Part shown: positions 28,010 through 36,814 of the stretch, one piece after another | How positions within the stretch are numbered: the first letter of the stretch is position 1 | How the letters are laid out: each line of letters opens with the position of its first letter | Origin: Chitinophagaceae bacterium | Lineage (GTDB): Bacteria > Bacteroidota > Bacteroidia > Chitinophagales > Chitinophagaceae | Assembly: GCA_023957755.1 (NCBI GenBank) | Contig: JAMLGT010000008.1 | Span: 124,001-188,000, forward strand | Length of the DNA stretch: 64,000 bases | Direction of reading: 5' to 3' | The notes under the pieces: generated by a model | What the model saw: the letters and a program-made list of their open reading frames with translations, nothing else | Told to the model about the DNA's origin: nothing | Databases searched by the model: none | Program-made: the position numbers and the translations under genes

Positions 28010-29740
28010 ATGAATAGAGTTAAATTTCCGATGTTACTTTTATTTATTGGATTATTTACTACAGCATCTGCTCAGAAGACTGTGTTTGAGTTGAGCAATG
28101 GTAAGAAGACAGCTACCTATTTTCAGGTAATAGACTTCTATAAAGGCCTTACAAAGCAATCTTCCAAAATAAAAATGGTAGAAAAAGGGCTGACGGATGC
28201 AGGGTATCCGCTTCATGTGGTAATGATTGATAATGAAGGTGTATTTGATCCCGCAAAGTGGCACCAGCAAAAGAAAGTGGTAATCATGATTAATAACGGG
28301 ATTCACCCGGGTGAGCCTGATGGTATTGATGCCAGTATGATGCTGGTCCGTGATTTTGCAGCAGGCAAATTCAAACTGCCGGGGAATGTAGCTCTGGCGT
28401 TTATTCCGGTGTACAACATAGGCGGATTCCTGAACCGTCAGCAGTTGACACGCATAAGCCAGGACGGTCCGGAAGAATACGGGTTCAGGGGAAACGCACA
28501 GAACTATGATCTCAACAGAGATTTTACCAAAGGCGATACACGCAACTCCAGATCGTGGGCAGAGATTTTTCACTGGCTCAACCCTGACATCATGATTGAC
28601 AACCACGTTAGTGATGGGGCCGATTATCAATATGTCATTACACTGATATCTACTCAGTACGATAAATTAGGCGGAAGCCTGGGTGAGTGGATGCGCAATC
28701 AGTTTGATCCGGGAGTATATGAGAAGATGAAAGAAAGAGGTCAGGAAATGTATCCTTATGTAGCGGTGGAAGGGAGCGACCCGTCTGTGGGTTTTGGTAT
28801 GTTTTACGATTCTCCCAGATACTCTACCGGCTATGCAGCTTTGTTTGGTACTATTGCCTATATGCCTGAGACTCACATGCTGAAGCCGTATAAGGACAGG
28901 GTATATGCCACATTTGACCTGATGCAGGTAATCATTGGCGAGGCTGCCCGGAAAGGGAATGAGCTGATCAGGGAGCGACAGAAAGCCTTGCAGGCAAAAT
29001 TGACACAGACAGAATTCCCATTGGGCTGGCGAATGGACAGAAGCCAGTATAAGATGCTGACCTTCAGAGGCTATGAGGCAGGGAGGAAAGAGAGTGGTGT
29101 GTCACCACTGCCTGTGCTGTTTTTCGACAGAACTAAGCCATTTTCAAAGGAGATTAAACATTACGAAACTTATTTACCGCTGAATATTGTGAAGAAACCC
29201 CGTGCTTATATCATCCCTCAGGGATGGTGGAAGGTGATTGAGTTGCTCCGTCTGAATCAGATAAAAATGGAGCGGTTACCCAAAGACACTCAGATAACAG
29301 TGACCGTATATCAAATAGAATCACTCAATTCAATGCCAAATGCATACGAAGGACATCATCGCAATAGTCAGGTGAAGGTAAAAACCAGTCAGGAAAAGGC
29401 ACAGTTCCTGAAAGGCGATTATGTGATTCAGACGAACCAGCCTGGGAACCGATTTCTTGTAGAAATGCTGGAGCCTACAGGTGATGACAGCTATTTTTCC
29501 TGGAATTTCTTTGATCCGATATTACAACGTAAAGAAGGCTACACGCAATATCGATGGAACGACCAGGCTGTGGAATTCCTGAGAAATAATCCGGACGTAA
29601 AGGAGCGGTTTGATGAAAAGATGCGTACCGATTCTGCTTTTGCCAAAAATCTGGGACAGCAGTTAAACTTTATTTTCATTAATTCTCCTTACTATGAGAA
29701 GGCATATATGAGATATCCGGTATATAGGGTAGAACCCTAA
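28010..29740 (+). CDS. M14-family zinc carboxypeptidase, secreted
   Basis: 576 residues with a signal peptide (MLLLFIGLFTTASAQ). Zinc ligands of the M14 family are in NNGIHPGEPDG (His and Glu near residue 99-102) and DNHVSDGADY (His near 198); DLNRDF carries the substrate-binding Arg; AYMPETHMLKP near 285 carries the catalytic Glu. The C-terminal 250 residues have no motif I recognise. Likely a periplasmic or outer-membrane-associated peptidase that trims C-terminal residues; substrate unknown. Confidence 0.85.
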   Translation: MNRVKFPMLLLFIGLFTTASAQKTVFELSNGKKTATYFQVIDFYKGLTKQSSKIKMVEKGLTDAGYPLHVVMIDNEGVFDPAKWHQQKKVVIMINNGIHPGEPDGIDASMMLVRDFAAGKFKLPGNVALAFIPVYNIGGFLNRQQLTRISQDGPEEYGFRGNAQNYDLNRDFTKGDTRNSRSWAEIFHWLNPDIMIDNHVSDGADYQYVITLISTQYDKLGGSLGEWMRNQFDPGVYEKMKERGQEMYPYVAVEGSDPSVGFGMFYDSPRYSTGYAALFGTIAYMPETHMLKPYKDRVYATFDLMQVIIGEAARKGNELIRERQKALQAKLTQTEFPLGWRMDRSQYKMLTFRGYEAGRKESGVSPLPVLFFDRTKPFSKEIKHYETYLPLNIVKKPRAYIIPQGWWKVIELLRLNQIKMERLPKDTQITVTVYQIESLNSMPNAYEGHHRNSQVKVKTSQEKAQFLKGDYVIQTNQPGNRFLVEMLEPTGDDSYFSWNFFDPILQRKEGYTQYRWNDQAVEFLRNNPDVKERFDEKMRTDSAFAKNLGQQLNFIFINSPYYEKAYMRYPVYRVEP

Positions 29741-29758
29741 GTGGCCTGGCTTAAGGGC

Positions 29759-29790
29759 AAAAAAAAACCGCGTCCTTTGGGGGTTGCGGT
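29759..29790 (-). terminator. Terminator of candidate ncRNA
   Basis: A 5-bp GC-rich stem (ACCGC/GCGGT on the minus strand) with a 14-nt loop, followed on the minus strand by nine T residues (29767-29759). The U-run direction points to minus-strand transcription, not to the preceding peptidase gene. Confidence 0.55.
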
Positions 29791-30046
29791 ACAGTTAGTT
29801 TTCACGGCCAGGATTTGGTTGTCAATTAGTTTGATGAGGATATTGGTTGTATTTCATCAAATAAATTGTCATATTTAAGAGTCTTTAGAAAAAGACCGAA
29901 ATACTGAGGTTAAGAAGTTGACTGATATCGGACTTTACTGGTTTTTCAGGAAATTGGTAAATCTGTTTTTCCTTTGGATTTTTGGAGTTTTGGATAACTT
30001 GGATAATTATTATTGATTAACGCCATTCAACATCAATCAACTTCTG
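29759..30046 (-). ncRNA. Candidate structured non-coding RNA (about 285 nt)
   Basis: The 485-bp gap after the peptidase gene has no reading frame of note but holds a complete minus-strand transcription unit. There is a promoter (see 30050-30081) and a terminator (ACCGC 29767-29771 with GCGGT 29786-29790, then nine U). Between them lie three hairpins. (a) 30011-30040: eight pairs including one G-U. (b) 29881-29896: GTCTTT/AAAGAC with a 4-nt loop. (c) 29823-29868: a 5-bp then an 8-bp perfect helix (CAATT/AATTG and TTTGATGA/TCATCAAA) separated by a 2x2 internal loop. A stretch near 29970-30003 has four UCCAA copies spaced 8-9 nt. I do not recognise a known RNA family. Confidence 0.5.
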
Positions 30047-30049
30047 GTG

Positions 30050-30081
30050 CAAATATAGAGGCGAAGTACACGCTTAACAAT
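30050..30081 (-). promoter_or_regulatory. Promoter of candidate ncRNA
   Basis: On the minus strand TATATTTG (30050-30057) matches TAnnTTTG exactly, and ATTG (30078-30081) lies 20 nt upstream, the usual Bacteroidota -33 spacing. No protein gene follows it; the transcript would run into the hairpin and T-run at 29759-29790. Confidence 0.6.
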
Positions 30082-30225
30082 AGCAGTATTGCCCTTTTTT
30101 CACTGAGTTATATTTACCACCTGGTTAGTAGATAGCTCATAAATACCAATCGTAAAACTACGACAATTTAAGAATTTATCTAAAATGTTACCTGGTGCTA
30201 AAGTTTAGATAGTTTTTATAACTAC

Positions 30226-31581
30226 CTATTTGGCAAGGCTTTGTATAAGATCGTATTTTGTTATGATGTGATAAGTGCCTGTTTCATCCTTACTTAATAC
30301 GGCCCCATTTTGCTTAGAAATTAAATGGCTAATGTTGTCAACTGACATGGTGAAATTTACCACAGGATACTCTTTTTCCATCACAGATGATACGGATTGG
30401 TTCCTGATTTCGGCATTTTCTATTACTTTATTAAAAAGGCCGCTTTCGCTGATAGAGCCTATGAATCCATCTCCGTTCATTACTGGCAGATTAGAGATAT
30501 CGTGCTCCCTCATGAGTTCAATGGCTTCAGATACAGTCTGGTCCGGGCTAACGGTGATAAGTTTTTGAGACGCTCTTGCATTTACAAGGTCTTTGAAGGT
30601 CTTTACATCCAGAAATCCTCTTTCCATCATCCACTGGTCGTTATAAATCTTTGCCACATACCTACTGCCATGGTCGTGAAAGATGCAAACTACTACGTCA
30701 TCTGGTTTTAGCTGGTCTTTTAGTTGAAAGACTCCCCGCAGGCAACTTCCTGCACTGTATCCAACGAATATCCCTTCCTCTCGTGATATTCTTCTCGCCA
30801 TTACTGCACCATCCTTATCTGTCACCTTTTCAAAATGGTCGATATATTGCATATCGTAATTGGCAGGAACAAAGTCTTCCCCAAATCCCTCACTTATGTA
30901 TGGATACACTTCTTTTTCGTCGAGTTCACCGGTATCAAAGTATTTTTTCAGTAGGGAGCCATAAGTATCGATGGCCCATACTTTGATATTGGGATTTTTC
31001 TCCTTCAGATATTTTCCGGTGCCCACTACAGTACCACCTGTACCGGCCGCCACTACCAGATGCGTAATCTTGCCTTCTGTTTGTTCCCAAATTTCAGGGC
31101 CTGTCTGTTCATAGTGAGCCAGCCTATTGGCCAGGTTATCGTATTGATTTACATACCATGAGTTAGGGATTTCAGTAGCGAGTCTTTTAGAAACAGAGTA
31201 ATAGGAGCGGGGATCTTCAGGTTCTACGTTGGTTGGACAAACGATTACTTCAGCACCTAATGCCTTGAGAATATCTGCTTTTTCTTTTGATTGTTTATCA
31301 GTGGTTGTGAAAATACATTTGTAGCCCTTAATGATAGCGGCCATTGCAAGTCCCATCCCTGTGTTGCCCGATGTCCCTTCGATGATGGTACCGCCTGGTT
31401 TTATCTTTCCTTCTGCTTCTGCTACTTCCAGCATCTTAAGTGCCATACGGTCTTTAATAGAATTTCCCGGGTTAAAATACTCCACCTTTGCCAATACAGT
31501 GCAGGGCAGGTTTCGGGTGATATTATTAATCCTGATTAATGGCGTGTTGCCGATAGTTTCCAGAATGTTATTTTTCCACAT
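30226..31581 (-). CDS. Cystathionine beta-synthase (PLP enzyme with CBS-domain pair)
   Basis: 451 residues. The PLP fold type II core (1-320) begins NTPLIRINNI, with the PLP Lys in NPGNSIKDRMA near residue 41 and the phosphate loop in EGTSGNTGMG near 68 and GTGGTVVGTG near 180. The last 120 residues form two CBS domains (SDQTVSEAIELMREHDISNLPV and SVSSVMEKEYPVVNF), which are typical of cystathionine beta-synthase rather than plain cysteine synthase. It should condense homocysteine with serine, or act as a cysteine synthase, in the cytoplasm. No gamma-lyase gene is adjacent. Confidence 0.85.
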   Translation of the reverse strand: MWKNNILETIGNTPLIRINNITRNLPCTVLAKVEYFNPGNSIKDRMALKMLEVAEAEGKIKPGGTIIEGTSGNTGMGLAMAAIIKGYKCIFTTTDKQSKEKADILKALGAEVIVCPTNVEPEDPRSYYSVSKRLATEIPNSWYVNQYDNLANRLAHYEQTGPEIWEQTEGKITHLVVAAGTGGTVVGTGKYLKEKNPNIKVWAIDTYGSLLKKYFDTGELDEKEVYPYISEGFGEDFVPANYDMQYIDHFEKVTDKDGAVMARRISREEGIFVGYSAGSCLRGVFQLKDQLKPDDVVVCIFHDHGSRYVAKIYNDQWMMERGFLDVKTFKDLVNARASQKLITVSPDQTVSEAIELMREHDISNLPVMNGDGFIGSISESGLFNKVIENAEIRNQSVSSVMEKEYPVVNFTMSVDNISHLISKQNGAVLSKDETGTYHIITKYDLIQSLAK

Positions 31582-31601
31582 AGCCTGAAATTTTTGTCGT
31601 G

Positions 31602-31609
31602 CAAAGGTA
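31602..31609 (-). promoter_or_regulatory. Promoter -7 box of cystathionine beta-synthase gene
   Basis: TACCTTTG on the minus strand is a perfect TAnnTTTG box, 20 bp before the ATG at 31581. No good -33 element at the usual spacing. Confidence 0.45.
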
Positions 31610-31727
31610 CATTTTTATGATCGAAGCCGGGCGGAATGGGCTGTTGCAAATCGCCTGGGTTAAGTCGATTATTTATCCCCGAATATATCTCTGTCATTTG
31701 TTATCTTGAACCACAACTTTTATCGTT

Positions 31728-33146
31728 ATGGACAGAAGAAAATTTATCGGACTTTCTGCAGCAGCAGGACTATCGACAGTGATTCCACAACAGGGGTATT
31801 CGTTTTTCAAAAACGACTTTCCTGTAGTCAGAGTGCCCAGGGACCAACGTCATTTCTCGAGTCCTGCCATTGAGCAAATAATTTCGGAGGTATCTAAGAA
31901 TATAAAGAACAAAGAACTCGCGTGGCTGTTTAATAACTGCTTTCCGAACACATTAGACACCACTGTAGATTTCGAAATGGTGAATGGCAGGCCTGATACT
32001 TTTGTAATCACAGGAGATATTGATGCTATGTGGCTTCGCGACAGCAGCGCTCAGGTATGGCCCTATCTCAGTTTGTGCAAGGAAGATAAGAACCTGCAAT
32101 TGCTGATTAAGGGAGTCATCAACCGCCAGGTACATTTCATCATTAAAGATCCATACGCAAACGCTTTTTATAAAGACGAAAGCAAGGTAAGTGAGTGGAA
32201 AGAAACTGACATAACCGATATGAAACCGGGTGTGCATGAACGTAAGTGGGAGATTGACAGCCTTTGTTATCCTATCCGTCTGGCCTACGGGTATTGGAAG
32301 GAGACGGGTGACAGTGCAGTTTTTGATAAGGAATGGCAACATGCAATGAGTCTGGTCATCAGGACATTTAAAGAACAGCAGCGCAAGACAGGTAAGGGGC
32401 CTTATGTATTTCAACGCACTACCGCCTGGGCAACCGATGGCGTGACGCTTGCCGGATATGGTTATCCGGTGAAGCCCAACGGGCTGATTTGTTCTGTATT
32501 CCGCCCCAGCGATGATGCCACCATTTTTCCTTACCTGATACCTGCCAATTTCTTTGCGGTGGTATCACTGAAACAATTAAGTGAGATCGCTACTAAGGCC
32601 ATAAGTAATGCCACATTGGCCGGGGACGCAGAAAAGCTCGCCTTGGAAGTGGGGCTCGCACTCAGTAAATATGCTGAAGCACCCTACAGGAATGAGAAAA
32701 TATATGCCTATGAAGTTAATGGCTTTGGCAGTTTTAATCTGATGGATGATGCAAATGTGCCCTCACTCCTCTCGTTGCCTTATCTAGGTGCAGTGCATAT
32801 AAATGATCTTACCTACCAGCGTACACGTAAATATATACTTTCTGATGATAATCCTTTTTTCTTTAAAGGTACTGCGGGAGAAGGGATAGGCAGTCCTCAT
32901 ACACTGCTGAATATGATCTGGCCGATAGGTATTACTATGCGTGCACTTACCTCGACAGATGATAGTGAAATCAGGAAATGTCTCACCATGCTGCAACGGT
33001 CTAATGCCGGAACAGGATTCATGCATGAATCGTTTAACGAAAATGATGCATCTAATTTCACAAGGAAATGGTTTGCATGGGCTAATACACTTTTTGGTGA
33101 ACTGGTATTGAAGCTATATCGGGAAAAGAAGTACCTGCTTGACTGA
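31728..33146 (+). CDS. GH125 exo-alpha-1,6-mannosidase, exported
   Basis: 472 residues. The N-terminus (MDRRKFIGLSAAAGLST) looks like a twin-arginine-style or lipoprotein-free export signal. The GH125 fold is recognised from NCFPNTLDTTV, TGDIDAMWLRDSSAQVWPYL near residue 85-105, RTTAWATDGVTLAGYGYPV, VFRPSDDATIFPYLIPANFF near 265 and GSPHTLLNMIWPIGITMRA near 385. The family removes alpha-1,6-linked mannose from glycans such as N-glycan cores. It stands alone here, with no SusCD or partner mannosidase. Confidence 0.88.
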   Translation: MDRRKFIGLSAAAGLSTVIPQQGYSFFKNDFPVVRVPRDQRHFSSPAIEQIISEVSKNIKNKELAWLFNNCFPNTLDTTVDFEMVNGRPDTFVITGDIDAMWLRDSSAQVWPYLSLCKEDKNLQLLIKGVINRQVHFIIKDPYANAFYKDESKVSEWKETDITDMKPGVHERKWEIDSLCYPIRLAYGYWKETGDSAVFDKEWQHAMSLVIRTFKEQQRKTGKGPYVFQRTTAWATDGVTLAGYGYPVKPNGLICSVFRPSDDATIFPYLIPANFFAVVSLKQLSEIATKAISNATLAGDAEKLALEVGLALSKYAEAPYRNEKIYAYEVNGFGSFNLMDDANVPSLLSLPYLGAVHINDLTYQRTRKYILSDDNPFFFKGTAGEGIGSPHTLLNMIWPIGITMRALTSTDDSEIRKCLTMLQRSNAGTGFMHESFNENDASNFTRKWFAWANTLFGELVLKLYREKKYLLD

Positions 33147-33148
33147 CG

Positions 33149-33556
33149 TTATCCTTTTCGCCTTTTCGGTTTTGTCTTTAGTTCTTTGAGAATTTCCTCT
33201 TCTGATTTAAGTTCAGGATCAGGCAGTTGTTTGATATATATGTCAAACACTTTTTCCAGCGCAGGGTTACTTCGTAATACTGCTTTGATAGTTACTTTTT
33301 TCTTGTGGAAGTCAACAGGCAGATAAAGTGAGTTTCCGTGAAAGGTGCCATCAGAAGAAGAGAAATTAATATGAGATGAATCCAGGGGAAGATATCGGCC
33401 ATTATCAAGTTTCCCGACGATGTTGATATAATTGTAAGTGCCTTTTTTCAGGCTGTCTGTGTAGAGGTTTGCAAAGATGCTGTCGATCTTTTGTGCATTT
33501 ACCAGGTAAATTCCTGAAGAAAAAAGTGCGGTAAGTAAGAGTGATTTAATTTTCAT
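33149..33556 (-). CDS. Small secreted protein of unknown function
   Basis: 135 residues with a signal peptide (MKIKSLLLTALFSSGIYLVNAQ). The mature part is beta-rich (YNYINIVGKLDNGRYLPLDSS) and ends in a charged, basic tail (EEEILKELKTKPKRRKG). I recognise no family. The stops of this gene and the GH125 gene are 2 bp apart. Confidence 0.6.
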   Translation of the reverse strand: MKIKSLLLTALFSSGIYLVNAQKIDSIFANLYTDSLKKGTYNYINIVGKLDNGRYLPLDSSHINFSSSDGTFHGNSLYLPVDFHKKKVTIKAVLRSNPALEKVFDIYIKQLPDPELKSEEEILKELKTKPKRRKG

Positions 33557-33639
33557 TTTCTGTATTAGAATCTATATGACTGTTTTTTTGTCTGAAGGTT
33601 GCATTATACCCCGGCGGTTTTTTTAATTTGTAATTTTTT

Positions 33640-33670
33640 TTTGGAAATTAATTTTTTCCTTTCATCTTTG
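33640..33670 (+). promoter_or_regulatory. trp operon promoter
   Basis: TTTG (33640-33643) and CATCTTTG (33663-33670, one mismatch to TAnnTTTG) are separated by 19 nt, the classic Bacteroidota -33/-7 arrangement. Transcription would start near 33674-33677, only a few bases before the leader-peptide ATG at 33679. Confidence 0.65.
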
Positions 33671-33678
33671 CTTCGCAA

Positions 33679-33741
33679 ATGAAGGTACAAAATACATATA
33701 ATAGCTGGTGGTGGCAGACAATGAAGACCATTGTGCCCTGA
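33679..33741 (+). CDS. trpL: trp leader peptide (three consecutive Trp codons)
   Basis: A 20-codon reading frame, ATG to TGA, contains NSWWWQT: three adjacent TGG codons at 33706-33714. It sits between the trp promoter and an intrinsic terminator that precedes trpE by 18 bp, the textbook layout for ribosome-mediated attenuation. When charged Trp-tRNA is scarce the ribosome should stall at the TGG run and prevent terminator formation. A Bacteroidetes trp leader RNA family (Bacteroid-trp) has been described, and this is very likely a member. Confidence 0.85.
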   Translation: MKVQNTYNSWWWQTMKTIVP

Positions 33742-33800
33742 TGCTATGCGTGTATTAAATATAAATGTCAAGCCCCGGCACCTGAAGCCGGGGTTTTTTT
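33718..33800 (+). promoter_or_regulatory. trp attenuator: pause hairpin, candidate antiterminator and terminator
   Basis: Three pairings can be drawn. ACAATG (33718-33723) with CATTGT (33729-33734) forms a 6-bp hairpin beside the Trp codons. GTGCC (33733-33737) can pair with GGCAC (33777-33781), which would break up the terminator. CCCCGGC (33773-33779) pairs with GCCGGGG (33787-33793) and is followed by seven T residues, the terminator. A ribosome stalled on the TGG run would cover the first arm and free GTGCC. The terminator is certain; the antiterminator is a short 5-bp proposal. Confidence 0.75.
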
Positions 33801-33818
33801 ATATCAAAAACAAGAAGA

Positions 33819-35255
33819 ATGAAAAAGGTTAAGGTAACCACCACCAGTAAAAGGATGCTGGCCGATTTATATACCCCGGTGGGGATTTATCTGCGATTGC
33901 GCGACAGATTTCGCGATACCATCCTTCTGGAAAGTGGTGATTCCCATGGAGGCGAGCAGAGTTTTTCTATCATTGGGATCAATGCAATTGCAGGCATTGA
34001 AGTGAAAAACGGAAAGCAAATAGAGTTTAAATATCCTGTGGAGGAAGCTCAGAAAACACCCATTGAAGGAGGTGGAAAAATAGCTGATAGTATCCTTGAA
34101 TTTATGCATCGTTTTGAGTGCAATGAGGTGCCTGCACCAGTAAAAACAGCACAGAGTATTTTTGGATATATCACGCATGATGCGGTACAGTTTTTTGAAA
34201 CCGTCAGGTTTAAGCATTCAGGTTCGCTGGATAACCCTGCCATTCCATTGATGCGTTACCGTTTCTTCCAATATGTAATCATTATCAGTCATTACAAAAA
34301 TGAATTGTACCTGTGTGAGAATAGAGTAGCAGGCATAGAGAGTATGTTAGATACTGTGGAAAGCGCCATCAGGAGCCGTGATGTGCCGAGGTTCCCCTTT
34401 GAATTGCGCGGGGAAGAGATATCAGAAATAACCGATGAAACCTATCTGGAAATGGTGAAGAAAGGAATTGGAAGTTGTGCGCGTGGAGATGTGTTCCAGA
34501 TTGTACTGAGCAGAAGCTTCCGGCGCGGATTCACAGGGGATGAATTCAATGTGTACCGTGCACTGCGCAATATTAATCCAAGCCCTTACCTCTTCTATTT
34601 TGATTTTGGAGATTACAGGCTGTTTGGAAGCAGCCCGGAAAGCCACCTGATTGTAAAAAATGGGACGGCCATAATCCATCCGATTGCGGGCACTTTCAAG
34701 AGAACGGGAATAGATTCCGAAGATAGTTTACTTGCCGAGAAATTGAGGAATGACAAGAAGGAATTGGCCGAACATGTAATGCTGGTGGATTTGGCCCGCA
34801 ACGATCTGGGGATTACTTGCGATAATGTGGAGGTGAGTAGTTTTTGTCAGGTACAATACTTCAGTCATGTAATTCATTTGGTGAGTGAGGTGAAAGCAAG
34901 AGTGAGAGAGGGCATAAATCCCGTTACCCTGATTACCTCCACTTTCCCCGCAGGCACACTGAGTGGGGCTCCTAAGTATAAGGCTTTGGAACTCATTGAT
35001 GAATATGAACAGAACAGCAGAAGCTATTATGGCGGATGTATCGGGCTAATCGGATTAGACGGTAGCAGTAACCATGCAGTTACTATTCGTACATTCCTGA
35101 GTAAAGATAATGAGCTGCATTACCGTGCAGGCGCAGGAGTTACTTTTCTGAGTAAGCCGGAGAATGAGTTGCAGGAAGTAAAAAATAAATTAGGCGCATT
35201 AACCACAGCCCTTCAACAGGCGCAAAACACAAAAGATGAAAATATTGTTATTTGA
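33819..35255 (+). CDS. trpE: Anthranilate synthase component I
   Basis: 478 residues, the normal TrpE length. The chorismate-binding C-terminal half has VFQIVLSRSFRR, FGSSPESHLIVKNG, HPIAGTFKRTG, DLARNDLG and AGTLSGAPKYKALELI. It makes anthranilate from chorismate with ammonia from TrpG. First gene of the trp operon, directly after the attenuator; its end overlaps trpG by 20 bp, which suggests translational coupling for a 1:1 complex. Confidence 0.95.
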   Translation: MKKVKVTTTSKRMLADLYTPVGIYLRLRDRFRDTILLESGDSHGGEQSFSIIGINAIAGIEVKNGKQIEFKYPVEEAQKTPIEGGGKIADSILEFMHRFECNEVPAPVKTAQSIFGYITHDAVQFFETVRFKHSGSLDNPAIPLMRYRFFQYVIIISHYKNELYLCENRVAGIESMLDTVESAIRSRDVPRFPFELRGEEISEITDETYLEMVKKGIGSCARGDVFQIVLSRSFRRGFTGDEFNVYRALRNINPSPYLFYFDFGDYRLFGSSPESHLIVKNGTAIIHPIAGTFKRTGIDSEDSLLAEKLRNDKKELAEHVMLVDLARNDLGITCDNVEVSSFCQVQYFSHVIHLVSEVKARVREGINPVTLITSTFPAGTLSGAPKYKALELIDEYEQNSRSYYGGCIGLIGLDGSSNHAVTIRTFLSKDNELHYRAGAGVTFLSKPENELQEVKNKLGALTTALQQAQNTKDENIVI

Positions 35256-35814
35256 TAATTACGACTCGTTTACCTACAACCTGTACCACTGTTTGAAACG
35301 ACACACTAATGCTTCAATTGATGTGATACGCAATGATAAGATTTCTGTAGCAGAAGCAGGAGGATACGATAAGATATTGCTATCTCCGGGTCCTGGCCTG
35401 CCTGAAGAAAGTGGAATCCTGCTACCTCTGATCAGGGAATATGCTGCCACCAAATCTATTCTGGGAGTTTGCCTGGGCGAGCAGGCAATCGGAGAGAGTT
35501 TTGGCGCCAGACTGATTAATCTCCCGGGCGTATTTCACGGGGTAGCTACCACCATCTTTCAGCAGAAAAGGAAGAAGTTGGATAATGATATTCTGCGTGG
35601 ATTGCCCGACTCGTTTGAAGCGGGGAGATACCACTCATGGGCAGTAAGCAAGGATGGATTCCCTGATGAGTTGGAAATTACGGCTGAGGATGCACATGGA
35701 GAAATAATGGCATTGAGGCACAGGAAATACGATGTACAGGGTGTACAATTTCATCCTGAGAGCGTGCTGACTCCTTTGGGAGATGAGATAATCAAAAATT
35801 GGTTGAATCGATAA
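35236..35814 (+). CDS. trpG: Anthranilate synthase component II (glutamine amidotransferase)
   Basis: 192 residues. Class I glutamine amidotransferase: FDNYDSFTYNL at the start, nucleophile Cys in LGVCLGEQAIGE near residue 79 (the usual GHQ is GEQ here), and the His-Glu pair in GVQFHPESVLT. It supplies ammonia to TrpE. The ATG lies inside the end of trpE. Confidence 0.94.
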   Translation: MKILLFDNYDSFTYNLYHCLKRHTNASIDVIRNDKISVAEAGGYDKILLSPGPGLPEESGILLPLIREYAATKSILGVCLGEQAIGESFGARLINLPGVFHGVATTIFQQKRKKLDNDILRGLPDSFEAGRYHSWAVSKDGFPDELEITAEDAHGEIMALRHRKYDVQGVQFHPESVLTPLGDEIIKNWLNR

Positions 35815-35824
35815 AACACGAGTG

Positions 35825-36814
35825 ATGAAAAATATCTTGCAATACTTATTTGAGTACAAAACACTTTCGCGAAAACAGGCCGCCGAGGTACTCAGAAATA
35901 TCAGTAGTGGTGTTTATTCCGATACTGAAATAGCCGCCTTTGTAACTGTATTCCTTATGCGTAGTATCACTATGGAAGAAATGCAGGGATTCAGAGATGC
36001 TTTATTGGAACTTTGTGTCCCGGTTGACCTGAATGGCCATGATGTCATAGACATTGTAGGGACAGGTGGGGATGGGAAGAATACATTTAATATATCCACA
36101 TTGAGCTGTTTTATTGTGGCCGGAGCAGGGCATAAGGTAGCCAAACATGGCAACTACGGCGCTACAAGTATCAGTGGGGCCAGTACGGTTATGGAACAGC
36201 TAGGCTATAAATTTTCAAATGATAATGACAAATTAAAAAGAGAGGTAGAGGAAACTAATATTTGCTTTTTACATGCTCCTTTGTTTCATCCTGCGCTAAA
36301 GGCTGTAGCGCCGGTAAGAAAGGCGCTTGGTATCCGCACTTTCTTTAATATGCTGGGGCCTTTGGTAAATCCATGCAGTGCGTCTGTCAGGATGATTGGA
36401 GTATTTAATCTGGAGATTGGAAGGCTCTATCGTTATATTCTGGAGAGCGATAAGGCAGCCTTCTCGATTGTACACAGCCTGGATGGTTATGATGAGATCT
36501 CGCTAACCGCAGATACCAGAATTATCACCCGAAAGGGGGAGAAGACCGTAGATGCAATTACCCTGGGTAAGAGATCGGCTGAGCCTCACGACCTTTTTGG
36601 AGGTAATACAAAAGAAGAAGCAGCAAAACTGTTTCACAAGATATTGAAAGGCGAGGGGTCATGGGCACAGAATGCTGTGGTACTTGCCAATGCATCTGTA
36701 GCTTTGCAGACGGCTACCGGAAAGGATTATGAAGATTGCTTTCAGCAGAGTGTGCAGAGTTTAGAAAGCGGGAATGCTTTAAAGATGTTTAACAGATTAA
36801 TGGAGATGCAATGA
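35825..36814 (+). CDS. trpD: Anthranilate phosphoribosyltransferase
   Basis: 329 residues from the ATG at 35825, which directly follows an in-frame GTG; the ATG is preferred. The PRPP-binding motif VGTGGDGKNTFNIST is near residue 80, followed by KHGNYGATSISGASTVMEQLG and the anthranilate-site region RTFFNMLGPLVNP. It adds phosphoribose to anthranilate. Its stop overlaps the trpC start by 4 bp (ATGA). Confidence 0.95.
   Translation: MKNILQYLFEYKTLSRKQAAEVLRNISSGVYSDTEIAAFVTVFLMRSITMEEMQGFRDALLELCVPVDLNGHDVIDIVGTGGDGKNTFNISTLSCFIVAGAGHKVAKHGNYGATSISGASTVMEQLGYKFSNDNDKLKREVEETNICFLHAPLFHPALKAVAPVRKALGIRTFFNMLGPLVNPCSASVRMIGVFNLEIGRLYRYILESDKAAFSIVHSLDGYDEISLTADTRIITRKGEKTVDAITLGKRSAEPHDLFGGNTKEEAAKLFHKILKGEGSWAQNAVVLANASVALQTATGKDYEDCFQQSVQSLESGNALKMFNRLMEMQ

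Noticed and set aside
28052-28630. 192-codon frame antisense to the M14 peptidase gene
   Set aside because: Shadow of a clearly conserved gene; no signal peptide or domain of its own.
33679-33741. Leader ORF as a toxin or random short ORF
   Set aside because: Three Trp codons, the promoter just upstream and the terminator before trpE make a leader peptide the far better explanation.
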